A stretch of DNA of 64,000 nucleotides from Paenibacillus kyungheensis (GCF_028606985.1 NZ_CP117416.1:5085001-5149000); one strand, 5' to 3'. Shown: positions 54,711 to 63,986, counted from the stretch's first letter. Made by a program: numbers and translations. The notes: generated from the letters alone by a model not told the origin.

Positions 54711-56900
54711 TTATTGTGCTGTATCTGAGGTGCTATTGGTTGTACCTGTCGTGTTGTTCGTCATATTTCTAGTCGGTCTTTGACCTCCGCCTCCACCAAA
54801 TCCTGTGTTCGCTGTTGTTACACCTGACTCATTCACCCATGTGATCTGGCTAGCTAATTCAAAATCGACTACTTTGGTTCCGCCTGTATATTCACCATCT
54901 GCATATAGTCCATCTGTTGCTGTACCTGTAGACGTTCCACCTGTGTAGATCGAGTATGAATCACCTTTGACCAGATCAGGAGAACTGACAACAACGGATT
55001 GATAATCTTTAGTCGGTGCAAAAGTAAGGATATTTTTGCCTGTGCTATCTTGAATATGAACCAGTGTACCTGCTGATTGGGTAGCAGAATAACTCATACT
55101 GATTGCAGATTGCGTAGAATCGTCAGAAGGTGCTTGAGCCATACCTGAACTGCCGACAGCGACTACATATCCACCTGTCATTTCAAAGGTACCATCATAA
55201 TCGAGTGGGCCATTTCCGTTCGCAGTTGGACCATTAACTATAACAGTTCCGCCTGACATCGTGATAGATCCATTGGAATCTAAGCCATCTCCCTGTGCAT
55301 CTACAGTAAGTGTACCTCCTGTAATATTTAATAGAGCATTTTGGGAACTACCTTGACCGCCGCCTCCACCGAAACCTCCTGGAGGAGCGCTGTTACCTGC
55401 TGGATCGGTGTCTGTCGATGTTGCTGGTTCTGTAGTCGTTGCAGTGGTTGATTCTGTGGTAGTTGAAGCTGTTGTCGCTTCAGTCGATGCTGTTGTACTT
55501 GTTGTGTTCGCATCACCAGAAGCATTTACACCATCATCAGAAGCTATCACATTCGTGTCTCCACCAGAGACATTGATATTTGTCGCTTCTAACCCTTCAT
55601 AACTGGTAGTTACATTGATCTTCCCACCAGAGATATTCAGATCCACATCTGCATGCATAGCATCATCACCTGTAGCAATTTCAAGCGTACCGCCTGTGAT
55701 ATGGACTGTTGCATTACTATGAACAGCATCATCTGCAGAATCTATGGTGAACGTTCCACTATTGATTGCGATATCACCTGTTGCTTTCAGACCTTTAGTA
55801 CTGGTAGATTCAGTAGCTGTTGCATCTGTGTCTGTTGATGCAGTCGTGTCTGTCGATGTTGTTGTATTAGTAGTTGCTTTGGTAGTTGTTGTTGCTGTAG
55901 CTTGATCTTCTTGACCTCGTGGTCCACCGAATCCTCCACCTTGACCGGGTTGTTCTTCCACTTTGGCTTCAGCCTTGGTATGACCTCCACCGGATACAAT
56001 CGTAAATGTACCGTCATCAATAACTAACTGCTTTTCAGATTGAATCCCATCATTCGTGGATTGGATATCGAAAGTTCCACCTGCTATAGCGACAAATCCT
56101 TTATCTGCATCAGTATCGTTTGTAGACTTGATCCCATCTCCACCCGCTACGATCTTAAATGTTCCATCTTCGATCGCCACCATATCTTTACCGACTATAC
56201 CATCATCTGTAGCGGTAATATTTAGTGTGCCAGATACGATTTTGAGATCGTCTTTGCTGGTAATACCGTCTTTGTAATTGGCATGTACAGATAATGTACC
56301 TTCACCATTGATAGTTAAGTCTGCTTTGCTAAAAATCGCTGCGCTTGGTTCATCTGTAGTATCATCTGCAAAAGTATATTCTGCTCCATCTGTGATCACA
56401 TTTTCTGTACCGTCGGCTAAGGTAATAAACGCATTTTTCGCTTCTTTGATATAAATTGGTGCACTATCACTATCTGTAATCGTTACGCCATTTAGTACCA
56501 GTATGACATCTTCTTCATCCTGTGAATCGACCACAATCTGTCCATCTGTCAATTGACCGCTAAGCACATACGTACCACCTGCGGTAATCGTAATGACTCC
56601 ATCTGCTACAGTTGCGCCATTGCCTGTGATGGTTGCACTGGAACCTGTTAATTGGATCGCTGTATAGTCGGATGATTTCCAATCTATAGCATCGTCTCCA
56701 CTATCAAATGTAACCAGATCAGAGACTTTCAGTGCTGTTGAAGAGGATACTGTAGTCGCTGTTGTTGCCACTGTAGCAGTCGAGCTAGTTGCCGCCGCTA
56801 ATGCCTCGGATGCTGTCGGTGTTGTTGAACTGCATGCTGATAATGCCAGTGTACTTAGAAGAACTATGCTCAAGTTAGTTTTTGTGATCCATTTTTTCAT
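54711..56900 (-). CDS. Beta-helix carbohydrate-binding lipoprotein (DUF4353-like)
   Basis: 729 residues. Lipobox LSAC with Cys23. From about 80 on, the sequence is a run of short beta-helix rungs with recurring DGI, DDL and GT(F/L)xI patterns, e.g. DGIVGKDMVAIEDGTFKIVAGGDGI, as in the DUF4353 family (Cthe_2159, a calcium-rich pectin/cellulose-binding beta helix). Two Thr/Ser-rich stretches (about 320-370, 470-510), a PPGGFGGGGG segment near 520 and a Gly/Asn/Thr-rich C-terminus act as linkers. Surface-anchored polysaccharide binder; third gene after VTC and DUF4956. Confidence 0.8.
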   Translation of the reverse strand: MKKWITKTNLSIVLLSTLALSACSSTTPTASEALAAATSSTATVATTATTVSSSTALKVSDLVTFDSGDDAIDWKSSDYTAIQLTGSSATITGNGATVADGVITITAGGTYVLSGQLTDGQIVVDSQDEEDVILVLNGVTITDSDSAPIYIKEAKNAFITLADGTENVITDGAEYTFADDTTDEPSAAIFSKADLTINGEGTLSVHANYKDGITSKDDLKIVSGTLNITATDDGIVGKDMVAIEDGTFKIVAGGDGIKSTNDTDADKGFVAIAGGTFDIQSTNDGIQSEKQLVIDDGTFTIVSGGGHTKAEAKVEEQPGQGGGFGGPRGQEDQATATTTTKATTNTTTSTDTTASTDTDATATESTSTKGLKATGDIAINSGTFTIDSADDAVHSNATVHITGGTLEIATGDDAMHADVDLNISGGKINVTTSYEGLEATNINVSGGDTNVIASDDGVNASGDANTTSTTASTEATTASTTTESTTATTTEPATSTDTDPAGNSAPPGGFGGGGGQGSSQNALLNITGGTLTVDAQGDGLDSNGSITMSGGTVIVNGPTANGNGPLDYDGTFEMTGGYVVAVGSSGMAQAPSDDSTQSAISMSYSATQSAGTLVHIQDSTGKNILTFAPTKDYQSVVVSSPDLVKGDSYSIYTGGTSTGTATDGLYADGEYTGGTKVVDFELASQITWVNESGVTTANTGFGGGGGQRPTRNMTNNTTGTTNSTSDTAQ

Positions 56901-56952
56901 ATGATATCGTTCCCTTCAATCGTTGGTTTGGAATTCGTTTGGTTTGGATAAT

Positions 56953-57639
56953 TTAATATGCTTCTACTGCTGTTGGACTCATCGTTAAGGAGAGGTCGAG
57001 GTTACCATTACGGCACCGGATCGCATCCAGAAATTCTTTTTGGTTGGTAACCTGGTTCATTGTGACCAAGTAGACCAGTTCATACAGACTGCCAAGCTCG
57101 GTTGTTCTAATTTTTTTCAAATCATACTGTACGTTAAATTGTTGGAATACTTCTGCAAATGCTTCGTCATAAGCTAAATTTTCTGGAATCGTGACTTTAA
57201 GTGTTTTTTGCAATTTTTTACTGACACCAAATTTGAAGCGGTTGAGTACAAACATCATCACACACAGGATGATCGTGAATAACACAGCATAACCAAAGTA
57301 TCCTGTACCACAGGCAAGACCTGCTGCCATGGTGAACAATACATAAGCGATATCTTTAGGATCGCCGGGAGCGCTTCTAAAGCGAATAATCGAGAATGCA
57401 CCGGCAAGACTGAATGCTCTGGCAATGTTGCTACCAATCAGTAGAATAATGATAGCGACGATCACTGGAAGTAGTACCATCGTTAATGTAAAGTTTTGCG
57501 AATACCCGCTCGGATTCGTTTTCATATACGTTAAGCTGATTAATCCGCCTAGAACAATAGCGACGAATATCGTGAGTAGCGAAGTGGTTAAAGTCAGATC
57601 TGTTGTGGTTGTAGCTACCGTTAGTAATGAATCAAGCAT
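56953..57639 (-). CDS. DUF4956 membrane protein
   Basis: 228 residues. Three or four transmembrane segments in the first 130 residues, with the signature RAFSLAGAFSIIRFRSAPGDPKDI and GTGYFGYA, then a soluble alpha/beta domain. The family travels with VTC-domain and CotH-type genes but has no known function. Its start overlaps the VTC stop by eight bases. The GDPKD loop suggests a phosphate- or cation-handling role, which is inference. Confidence 0.85.
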   Translation of the reverse strand: MLDSLLTVATTTTDLTLTTSLLTIFVAIVLGGLISLTYMKTNPSGYSQNFTLTMVLLPVIVAIIILLIGSNIARAFSLAGAFSIIRFRSAPGDPKDIAYVLFTMAAGLACGTGYFGYAVLFTIILCVMMFVLNRFKFGVSKKLQKTLKVTIPENLAYDEAFAEVFQQFNVQYDLKKIRTTELGSLYELVYLVTMNQVTNQKEFLDAIRCRNGNLDLSLTMSPTAVEAY

Positions 57640-58399
57640 AAAGAATGCTCTCCTTTTCAGTTGGAATATGTTCTACAGGTTGGTTTATTTTTGATTTCAA
57701 TAGTTGTTTGTATTCGTTGCCGTATTTGGAAAAGCTCGTACGGTACATTCCGTGTTCGGACAACTTTTGTGATAACCATAATGGAATCGTTTTTTCAGCT
57801 TTCACTTCCATCAGCCATTGCCCTTTCTCCATTAACTGGTCGCCATAATCACCTTGTTCTAATTTGAGATCATAACGTCTGGTGCGGATATTGCTATCAA
57901 ATGTGATCCGTAGATCACGATTGTGCTTGCTGAACAATGCTTTTCGATCATACGAAAGATATAATTTCGGTGCTAGATCGTAAATTTGCAAAAAGTAAGT
58001 CAGCTCGTTTAGCACTTGCTGATTCATATAATCTTGATACTCCGGTGCCAGACCCGTGCGAACAAATTCATAGGCTTCGTCTAATTTCAGCGCTGTCCGG
58101 CGTTTGTTCACCAAGCCCATCACTTTCTTTTTAATTTCCAGATAGACTTTAGCATTCTCACCGGGAACGCCGTAAGCCCGCAAGCGTAGCTTTTCTTTGT
58201 ATTTCGGTTTGGAAAGACTCATACGAATTAACGAGTCATGCGGTGTATCAAAGTACAGATTGCTGATCGAGTAAAAATCGTGTTGTTGGCAATATTCATC
58301 GACTTCCATATACTCCAACAATTCGTTATACAATTTGAAATACGATGGAGTGTCCATCAGATATTTACTTTCATACCGGTTGAATACTTCGATTGCCAT
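57632..58399 (-). CDS. VTC-domain (polyphosphate polymerase-like) protein
   Basis: 255 residues from the ATG at 58399 (AAAGGA about 10 bases before; the ATG at 58408 is too close to it). The triphosphate-tunnel fold is marked by FNRYESKYL, YFDTP, EKLRLRAYG, VYLEIKKK, NKRRT, LYLSYDRKA, LRITFDSNIRTR, LMEVKAE and SFSKYGNEY, so the basic and acidic tunnel residues are complete. VTC4 in yeast makes polyphosphate from ATP; the bacterial forms are untested or poorly known. First gene of the VTC-DUF4956-DUF4353 operon. Confidence 0.88.
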   Translation of the reverse strand: MAIEVFNRYESKYLMDTPSYFKLYNELLEYMEVDEYCQQHDFYSISNLYFDTPHDSLIRMSLSKPKYKEKLRLRAYGVPGENAKVYLEIKKKVMGLVNKRRTALKLDEAYEFVRTGLAPEYQDYMNQQVLNELTYFLQIYDLAPKLYLSYDRKALFSKHNRDLRITFDSNIRTRRYDLKLEQGDYGDQLMEKGQWLMEVKAEKTIPLWLSQKLSEHGMYRTSFSKYGNEYKQLLKSKINQPVEHIPTEKESILYA

Positions 58400-58532
58400 G
58401 TGGATCATTTCCTTTCATGTAAGCATGTATTGGATATTGTCTGATTGGTTTTTGGAAATAGTTATCAAGTGTGTATTGAGTCTTACCTCACATGTAGATG
58501 TTGTCTGTTGGTGTGTCTCGCTTGCTTATATT

Positions 58533-58566
58533 TGAATCTTACAGCCCTAACCTTTAGTGAATCTTA
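58533..58566. repeat. Direct repeat TGAATCTTA upstream of the VTC operon
   Basis: TGAATCTTA occurs at 58533-58541 and again at 58558-58566, 25 bases start to start, about 135-165 bases before the VTC start. OmpR-type regulators bind direct repeats, and one is encoded at 59381, so this may be its target. The spacing is longer than usual for a single dimer site. Confidence 0.4.
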
Positions 58567-58603
58567 AATGTTTTACATTGCGAAAACATTTTTGACAAAA
58601 CAC

Positions 58604-58636
58604 AAAAAAAGCCATGACGCATACGCGCACATGGCA
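58604..58636 (-). terminator. Terminator after the unrecognised 58.7-kb gene
   Basis: GCCATG / CATGGC with a 13-base GC-rich loop and TTTTTTT on the minus strand. Confidence 0.7.
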
Positions 58637-58663
58637 ATAATGAATGATTTATATGATTCGCTT

Positions 58664-59344
58664 CTATAAAGAAGAATGTTGCTCGCTTTGTTTTATTTTG
58701 AATATAAACTGCTGCTTGTAATCGATCCAGGCACAATCTTCTATCCATAATGTATATCCCTGATCATTATAGATATATAATTGCCGATCTTCACTCCCCA
58801 GACGTTGATCTATAGTAACAATTCCTTCTTCTATCATCGTAACGATTCCTTGAGGTTGTAAAATCTCAGCAATCTGCTCGCCTGTGCTTAACTTATACAA
58901 TCGAGTAGACATATCCGACGTGTGGGTAGCATAAAAGATGTGGTTCAGATGATATAATTTGTTATACACATGTGGATAACTAATATATTCTTTATTTTGG
59001 TTATCCACAGTGTATATCATCAATAGAGAATCTTTTGTATCAAACCGCTCGACTAAAATAACCAATTGATGATCCAGTATAATTAAATCTGCAAAAGCTT
59101 CATGACTTTGAGAAGAAAATATAATATGATCACTTAAATCTGTATCGTTAGCTTGCACTTTGGCAATAAATTCATCGACTGCAATCACTATTAATTGTTC
59201 GACTTCTGGACGGTTATATTCAAATTTGGCACAGATCTGGTCGATACAGTAATAAGGTTTAAGATTGGCTAAAGCTTTGACCATTATCATTAATGTATCA
59301 TACAAATAATCCGTTACTCTACCAAGTACGTGGATAGTGATCAA
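58664..59344 (-). CDS. Unrecognised 226-residue protein beside the two-component system
   Basis: The longest reading starts at a TTG at 59344 without a ribosome binding site. ATGs at 59290 and 59284 are alternatives, but neither has one either, so the start is uncertain. The protein is soluble and rich in beta strands (LVILVERFDTKDSLLMIYTVDN, IVTMIEEGIVTIDQRLG), possibly a small propeller-like or repeat domain. Domain not recognised. It is divergent from the response regulator by 36 bases and has its own terminator. Confidence 0.55.
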   Translation of the reverse strand: MITIHVLGRVTDYLYDTLMIMVKALANLKPYYCIDQICAKFEYNRPEVEQLIVIAVDEFIAKVQANDTDLSDHIIFSSQSHEAFADLIILDHQLVILVERFDTKDSLLMIYTVDNQNKEYISYPHVYNKLYHLNHIFYATHTSDMSTRLYKLSTGEQIAEILQPQGIVTMIEEGIVTIDQRLGSEDRQLYIYNDQGYTLWIEDCAWIDYKQQFIFKIKQSEQHSSL

Positions 59345-59380
59345 TGTGTAGAGAACGATATATAAAGGACGATAGCCACT

Positions 59381-60061
59381 ATGCGAATATTAATAGTAGA
59401 AGATGAACAGCATTTAGCAGAAGCGTTAACCCAAATTTTGAAAAAAAATCATTATTCCGTTGATGCGGTACATGATGGTCGTACAGGGCTGGATTATGCC
59501 CAAAGTGGGATCTATGATCTGTTATTACTGGATATTATGATGCCCGAAATGGACGGGATCAGCGTTCTCAAAACTTTACGTCAGCAAGGCGTAGCAACAC
59601 CTGTTATTTTGCTGACCGCTAAAGGTGAGATTACCGATAAAGTGATCGGACTGGATTATGGCGCAGATGATTATATCGCTAAGCCTTTTTCATCGGAAGA
59701 ATTGTTAGCTCGTATTCGGGCTGCACTCCGTCGTAAAGGAGAAGTCTTACCCGAAGATGGACTCCGATTTGGAGATATTCAATTAAATACAGCCAATCTC
59801 AAGCTATCGGTGAATGGCAAAGAAATGAAGTTAAATCTAAAAGAAAATGAGTTGTTAGAACTTCTTATCACTCGCAAGCAAGGAGTCACTTCCAAAGAAC
59901 AGATTATCGAAAAGTTATGGGGATTTGATTCGGATGTAGAGTACAACAATGTGGAAGTGTATATTTCTTTTTTACGGAAAAAACTGAACTTCTTGCATTC
60001 CCAAGTTAAGATTAATACGATTCGTGGAGTCGGTTATGTATTAGAAGAGGTGACTTCTTAA
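59381..60061 (+). CDS. OmpR/PhoB-family response regulator
   Basis: 226 residues. Receiver domain with acidic pocket ED and phosphoacceptor Asp51 (LLLLDIMMPEMDG), then a winged-helix trans_reg_C domain (LNLKENELLELLITRKQG, EVYISFLRKKL). The kinase gene follows with a one-base stop/start overlap. Neighbouring VTC-operon genes are plausible targets. Confidence 0.93.
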   Translation: MRILIVEDEQHLAEALTQILKKNHYSVDAVHDGRTGLDYAQSGIYDLLLLDIMMPEMDGISVLKTLRQQGVATPVILLTAKGEITDKVIGLDYGADDYIAKPFSSEELLARIRAALRRKGEVLPEDGLRFGDIQLNTANLKLSVNGKEMKLNLKENELLELLITRKQGVTSKEQIIEKLWGFDSDVEYNNVEVYISFLRKKLNFLHSQVKINTIRGVGYVLEEVTS

Positions 60062-61341
60062 TGTTCAACAAGCTTCGTAATCGATTTCTGATTGTTAATC
60101 TCGTGACGATTTCGGTATTGATGCTAATCGCCTTTGCTTCGATCTATACGATTACGTATCGGAACGCTCAAAATGATATCCGTAGTGAGTTATCTCGCAT
60201 TGCTAACATCGCTCCGCGGAACTTCGATAATGGACAGAATCCTCCAGGTGGAGGGGATATGAACAATCCCGGCGGGATGAATGGAAATGGTCAACCTGTA
60301 GACGATACATTTACAGAACGTTCGTTATCTTTTTCTATCGAAATCGATAGTAACTGGAAAATGACAGCCACCCATTCTCCATTTGATATGGATACTACTT
60401 TGTATCAATCTGCTCTAGCAGAAGCGAAAGCGATTAACAAAAACAATGGACAATTTAAGCTCGATAATAGTGACTGGGCATTTATCAAGCAACCTATCAG
60501 CACAGGGTATAAGCTTATTTTTCTAGATGTAACAGCGCAACAAGATATCTTAAAAAATCTGATCTATACATTTGCTGTAGTAGGATTAATTATGTTGGTC
60601 GCGTTGTATTTCACCAGCCGCTTTTTTGCCAATCGTTCGATTTATCCGGTTAAAGAAGCTTTTGATAAACAAAAGCAATTTATCGCCGATGCTTCACATG
60701 AACTCAAAACACCGCTGGCGATTATTAATACGAATGCTGATGTGCTGTTATCTAATCGCGAGGAAACGATCGAAAGTCAGGCTAGATGGCTAGAGTATAT
60801 CAAGTTAGAAACAGAGCGTATGGCTCGCTTAACCAACGATCTATTGTATTTGACAGAAATGGACGATTCTCGAACTTCGATGGTATATACGCCATTTGAT
60901 CTGAGTGAAACGGTAGAACGGATTATATTAACGATGGAAGCTGTTATTTTCGAAAAAGAATTAACACTGGATTATGAGATTGAGCCGAATCTTATAGTAC
61001 AAGGTAGCCAAGAACAGATTCATCAGGTGATTATGATTGTTCTGGATAATGCGATCAAATATGCTAATTCTCAAGGAACAATTACGATCTCACTTACACA
61101 TCAGCAACAGGAAGTTTTATTGAATGTGACCAATACTGGCGAAGGGATTGCGCCAGAACATCTTACCCGTATTTTTGATCGCTTTTACCGAACAGATACT
61201 TCACGTGCTCGTAAGCAAGGCGGTTATGGATTAGGACTTGCTATTGCACGCTCTATTGTCGATCAGCATGAAGGCAAGTTGTATGCTACTAGCGTCGTAG
61301 GAGAGTCGACCACTTTTCATTTACTATTCAATGCGGTCTGA
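60061..61341 (+). CDS. Sensor histidine kinase with Gly/Asn-rich extracellular segment
   Basis: 426 residues. Transmembrane helix (about 8-30), extracellular region 31-167, second helix (about 168-188), then the HisKA domain with ADASHELKTPLA (His213) and HATPase with NxxNAIKYA-like VLDNAIKYA, DRFYRTD and GYGLGLAIA. The extracellular part holds NGQNPPGGGDMNNPGGMNGNG (58-78), a low-complexity Gly/Asn/Pro stretch echoed in the lipoprotein at 54.7 kb. Partner of the OmpR-type regulator. Confidence 0.9.
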   Translation: MFNKLRNRFLIVNLVTISVLMLIAFASIYTITYRNAQNDIRSELSRIANIAPRNFDNGQNPPGGGDMNNPGGMNGNGQPVDDTFTERSLSFSIEIDSNWKMTATHSPFDMDTTLYQSALAEAKAINKNNGQFKLDNSDWAFIKQPISTGYKLIFLDVTAQQDILKNLIYTFAVVGLIMLVALYFTSRFFANRSIYPVKEAFDKQKQFIADASHELKTPLAIINTNADVLLSNREETIESQARWLEYIKLETERMARLTNDLLYLTEMDDSRTSMVYTPFDLSETVERIILTMEAVIFEKELTLDYEIEPNLIVQGSQEQIHQVIMIVLDNAIKYANSQGTITISLTHQQQEVLLNVTNTGEGIAPEHLTRIFDRFYRTDTSRARKQGGYGLGLAIARSIVDQHEGKLYATSVVGESTTFHLLFNAV

Positions 61342-61395
61342 ATGAGATTCATCGTACTCCCACCAATACATGTATCATACAGACACTTTATAAAC

Positions 61396-61429
61396 AAAGG
61401 ATGCTAACGATCAAGCTAGCATCCTTTTT
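61396..61429 (+). terminator. Terminator after the two-component system
   Basis: Eleven-pair stem AAAGGATGCTA / TAGCATCCTTT with a 10-base loop, then TTTTT. Confidence 0.85.
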
Positions 61430-61474
61430 GTTGCTATTTTATAAGACTGTTCCATCTATCAGGTATATTCACAA

Positions 61475-62500
61475 TTATGGAGCAGGTACTTCAGTGGTCT
61501 CTAGGTTATCTTTTTCCAGCATAATAGACTGTCCATCTGTGATCCCTTTGCCGAAAAATTGTTTTAACCATTTTAGTGCAGGGCGTTCTGTACCATTCGC
61601 ATTCAGTAAATGCGTATTCGGCTCCCATGTCTGTCCTTCGATGTATCCCCATAGTGTCACTCCTTTGACAGAAGGGTGATTCCAAAGTACAGGGAATTTT
61701 TCTTTATAACGTGCTAATTGAGTGGCATCATCACCAGTCATATCCAGTTCAGATACGTAGATCGGTAAGCCTGTCGATCCTAATTTGTTCAGTACTGTTG
61801 TCATTGTACTGGTCGATACATTGTTCATATTAAAATGGTGACATTGAATACCGATTCCATCGATTAAGCCACGACTTTTGAGAATATTAATAATTTTCAC
61901 ATATTGATCCGCTAGATTAGGATCGCTAATAACGCCGTATTCATTGATAAGTAATTTGGAATTAGGAAATTGTTGCCTTGCTTGTTGGAAAGACCAGACA
62001 ATCCAATCCCAGCCTGTCGCTCCACTTCCACCGATCGCATTACTGTAAGATGGCTTGGCATGAAATGGCTCGTTGACTACATCAACAAAAGCAGATTTCG
62101 AATACTTCTGACCTGCTAACTGTATCCATTGGGTTACTTCTGCTTTTTGCTCTGCCGCAGATAGACCACTTACCCATCCAGGTTCTTGACTTCCCCAGAC
62201 TAAAGTATGGAATTTGAAAGGGTAGCCTTTACTTTGCGCATAATTGTACGCCATATCGGCTTGTCCCCAGTTCATCGAATTGCGATTGCCTTCAACGGCT
62301 CCCCATTTGGTCGAATTTTCCGGTGTCACTTGATTCCAGTAGTTACCGTAACTTGCGGGAACATTCCCAGCAATAATATTACCTAAAAACTTACTTCCAC
62401 TGGTTAGACTCGCATAGCTGTACTCTGCAAAAGTAGATGTACATAATACCCCTGTTAATGCGACCGTTCCAATCACTTTCCATAGGCTTGATTTTGACAT
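61475..62500 (-). CDS. Secreted GH10 endo-1,4-beta-xylanase
   Basis: 341 residues. Signal peptide about 1-30; the single GH10 TIM barrel contains acid/base Glu144 (VVNEPF) and nucleophile Glu251 (YVSELDM), with WGSQEPGW and TLWGYIEGQTWEP. No carbohydrate-binding module follows, only a short 20-residue tail. AGAGGAGG lies 7 bases before the ATG. It cuts xylan outside the cell. A cre-like palindrome upstream suggests carbon catabolite control. Confidence 0.93.
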   Translation of the reverse strand: MSKSSLWKVIGTVALTGVLCTSTFAEYSYASLTSGSKFLGNIIAGNVPASYGNYWNQVTPENSTKWGAVEGNRNSMNWGQADMAYNYAQSKGYPFKFHTLVWGSQEPGWVSGLSAAEQKAEVTQWIQLAGQKYSKSAFVDVVNEPFHAKPSYSNAIGGSGATGWDWIVWSFQQARQQFPNSKLLINEYGVISDPNLADQYVKIINILKSRGLIDGIGIQCHHFNMNNVSTSTMTTVLNKLGSTGLPIYVSELDMTGDDATQLARYKEKFPVLWNHPSVKGVTLWGYIEGQTWEPNTHLLNANGTERPALKWLKQFFGKGITDGQSIMLEKDNLETTEVPAP

Positions 62501-62569
62501 CTCATTTCCTCCTCTGGATAAATAGATGGACTGCGTATGTTTCGATATCGAACATTACCAAAATATGAG

Positions 62570-62583
62570 ATAAGCGCTTACAT
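62570..62583. promoter_or_regulatory. Cre-like site upstream of the xylanase
   Basis: TAAGCGCTTA core palindrome; either strand matches 12 of 14 positions of the catabolite-responsive element. It lies about 75 bases before the start. A perfect TTCGATATCGAA palindrome (62541-62552) sits between it and the gene, with no known binder. Confidence 0.5.
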
Positions 62584-62662
62584 TTGTAAGTTTAACAACT
62601 TATCTTCATTTTTTCGCTATAAACATAAGGAAATAATAGAATATGCTATATAACCACATAAC

Positions 62663-62697
62663 AAAAAAAGAGAAAGCACTGTATATGCTTTCCCTTT
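62663..62697 (-). terminator. Terminator after the extended SDR gene
   Basis: GAAAGCA / TGCTTTC with flanking AAAG / CTTT and a T run on the minus strand. Confidence 0.75.
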
Positions 62698-62711
62698 AAT
62701 GAAATAAAATT

Positions 62712-63728
62712 TTAAGAACGAACAGATTGAACCGCATTTTCCAAAGCTGTAATCACTTTATCGCACCATGTATCAAATTCAGGATCTTCTTTTTGCAATT
62801 CAGGATGATTCAGGATATGATTCACTACCTGCTTCACTCCTTGATCGAAGCGAGTCGTAGCTACAAAGTCAGGTACTAGCCGTTTAAGCTTACTATTGTC
62901 AAATACAACCGAATTGGCTTTGTCTCCAAGCAGACTTCCACGATAATCTTCTGTACTGCAAGCATCCAAAAATGTAGAAGAGACATAGACTGCATTCAGC
63001 TTCACACCAAGCGCATCTGCCACTGCTCCATAAATCTGATTCCAGGTCAGCGATTCATCTGATGTGATCTGTACCGCTTCTCCAATCGCTTGAATATTAC
63101 CCATCAACCCGATAAATCCTTTGGCAAAATCAGTATTATGAGTCATCGTCCACAACGATGTACCGTCTCCATGAATAATTACCGGTTTATTTTCTAGCAT
63201 CCGCTTGGCGACTTGCCAGCTTCCTTCACTACCATGTACACCCATAGGAATCGAACGTTCATCATACGTATGGCTTGGACGTATAATCGTGACCGGGAAA
63301 TGGTGTTCACGATACATTTTCATCAAATAATCTTCACAATCGATTTTGTTACGTGAATATTTCCAATAGGGATTGGATAAAGGAGTGCCTTCATTAATGC
63401 GATAATCCGCAGGTGGGGACTGGTACGCAGAAGCGGAGCTGATAAAGATAAATTGCTTTGTTTTACCTGCAAATAGTCGATAATCTCGTTCCAACTGAGA
63501 AGGTTCAAATGCAATAAAATCAGCAACAACATCAAATTCTAGATCTGCAATCAATGCTGCTACTTGCTGTTCATTATTAATATCTGCTTGCAACAGATGT
63601 GCATTAGCAGGTAAATCTTGATTACGATTTCCTCGATTCAGCAGATACAATTCGCAATCAGTGGTTAACAATTGTTGCGTGATCGCCGAACTGATAATCC
63701 CTGTACCTCCAATAAATAGCGCTTTCAT
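62712..63728 (-). CDS. Extended SDR / NAD-dependent epimerase-like protein
   Basis: 338 residues. Rossmann motif FIGGTGIISS at 6-15 (the usual third Gly is Ile-Ser here), then FISSASAYQS and the active-site Tyr in YWKYSRNK, with RPSHTYDE following. The closest type is the family of putative nucleotide-sugar epimerases/dehydratases related to plant CSP41-like RNA-binding proteins. Substrate unknown. Followed by a terminator, so it is monocistronic. Confidence 0.85.
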   Translation of the reverse strand: MKALFIGGTGIISSAITQQLLTTDCELYLLNRGNRNQDLPANAHLLQADINNEQQVAALIADLEFDVVADFIAFEPSQLERDYRLFAGKTKQFIFISSASAYQSPPADYRINEGTPLSNPYWKYSRNKIDCEDYLMKMYREHHFPVTIIRPSHTYDERSIPMGVHGSEGSWQVAKRMLENKPVIIHGDGTSLWTMTHNTDFAKGFIGLMGNIQAIGEAVQITSDESLTWNQIYGAVADALGVKLNAVYVSSTFLDACSTEDYRGSLLGDKANSVVFDNSKLKRLVPDFVATTRFDQGVKQVVNHILNHPELQKEDPEFDTWCDKVITALENAVQSVRS

Positions 63729-63986
63729 AAATACACCTCCGTTGCAAAATAGCCAAGCTTTTGAGCAATAATCTGAAATCTCCTATACGATACCATTTCT
63801 AGAGGAAGCAAACAAATGATAAAGGAAGGACTTTTATTATTATATTTTTCAATAATTTAGGCGAAAAGGTAATATTCTTGTATCATCACTGCTATTTTGG
63901 GTAATGGTAATTGATGTCGAATTCATTTCCAACTTTTCAAAATTGCTTACATGCACTTATATAAATTGTAGAGGGGAATTCATCTC

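Noticed and set aside
55320-56020. Tandem repeats and long alternative frames in the Thr-rich part of the lipoprotein gene
   Set aside because: They follow from low-complexity Thr/Ser codons in one coding frame; not an independent repeat array or overlapping gene.
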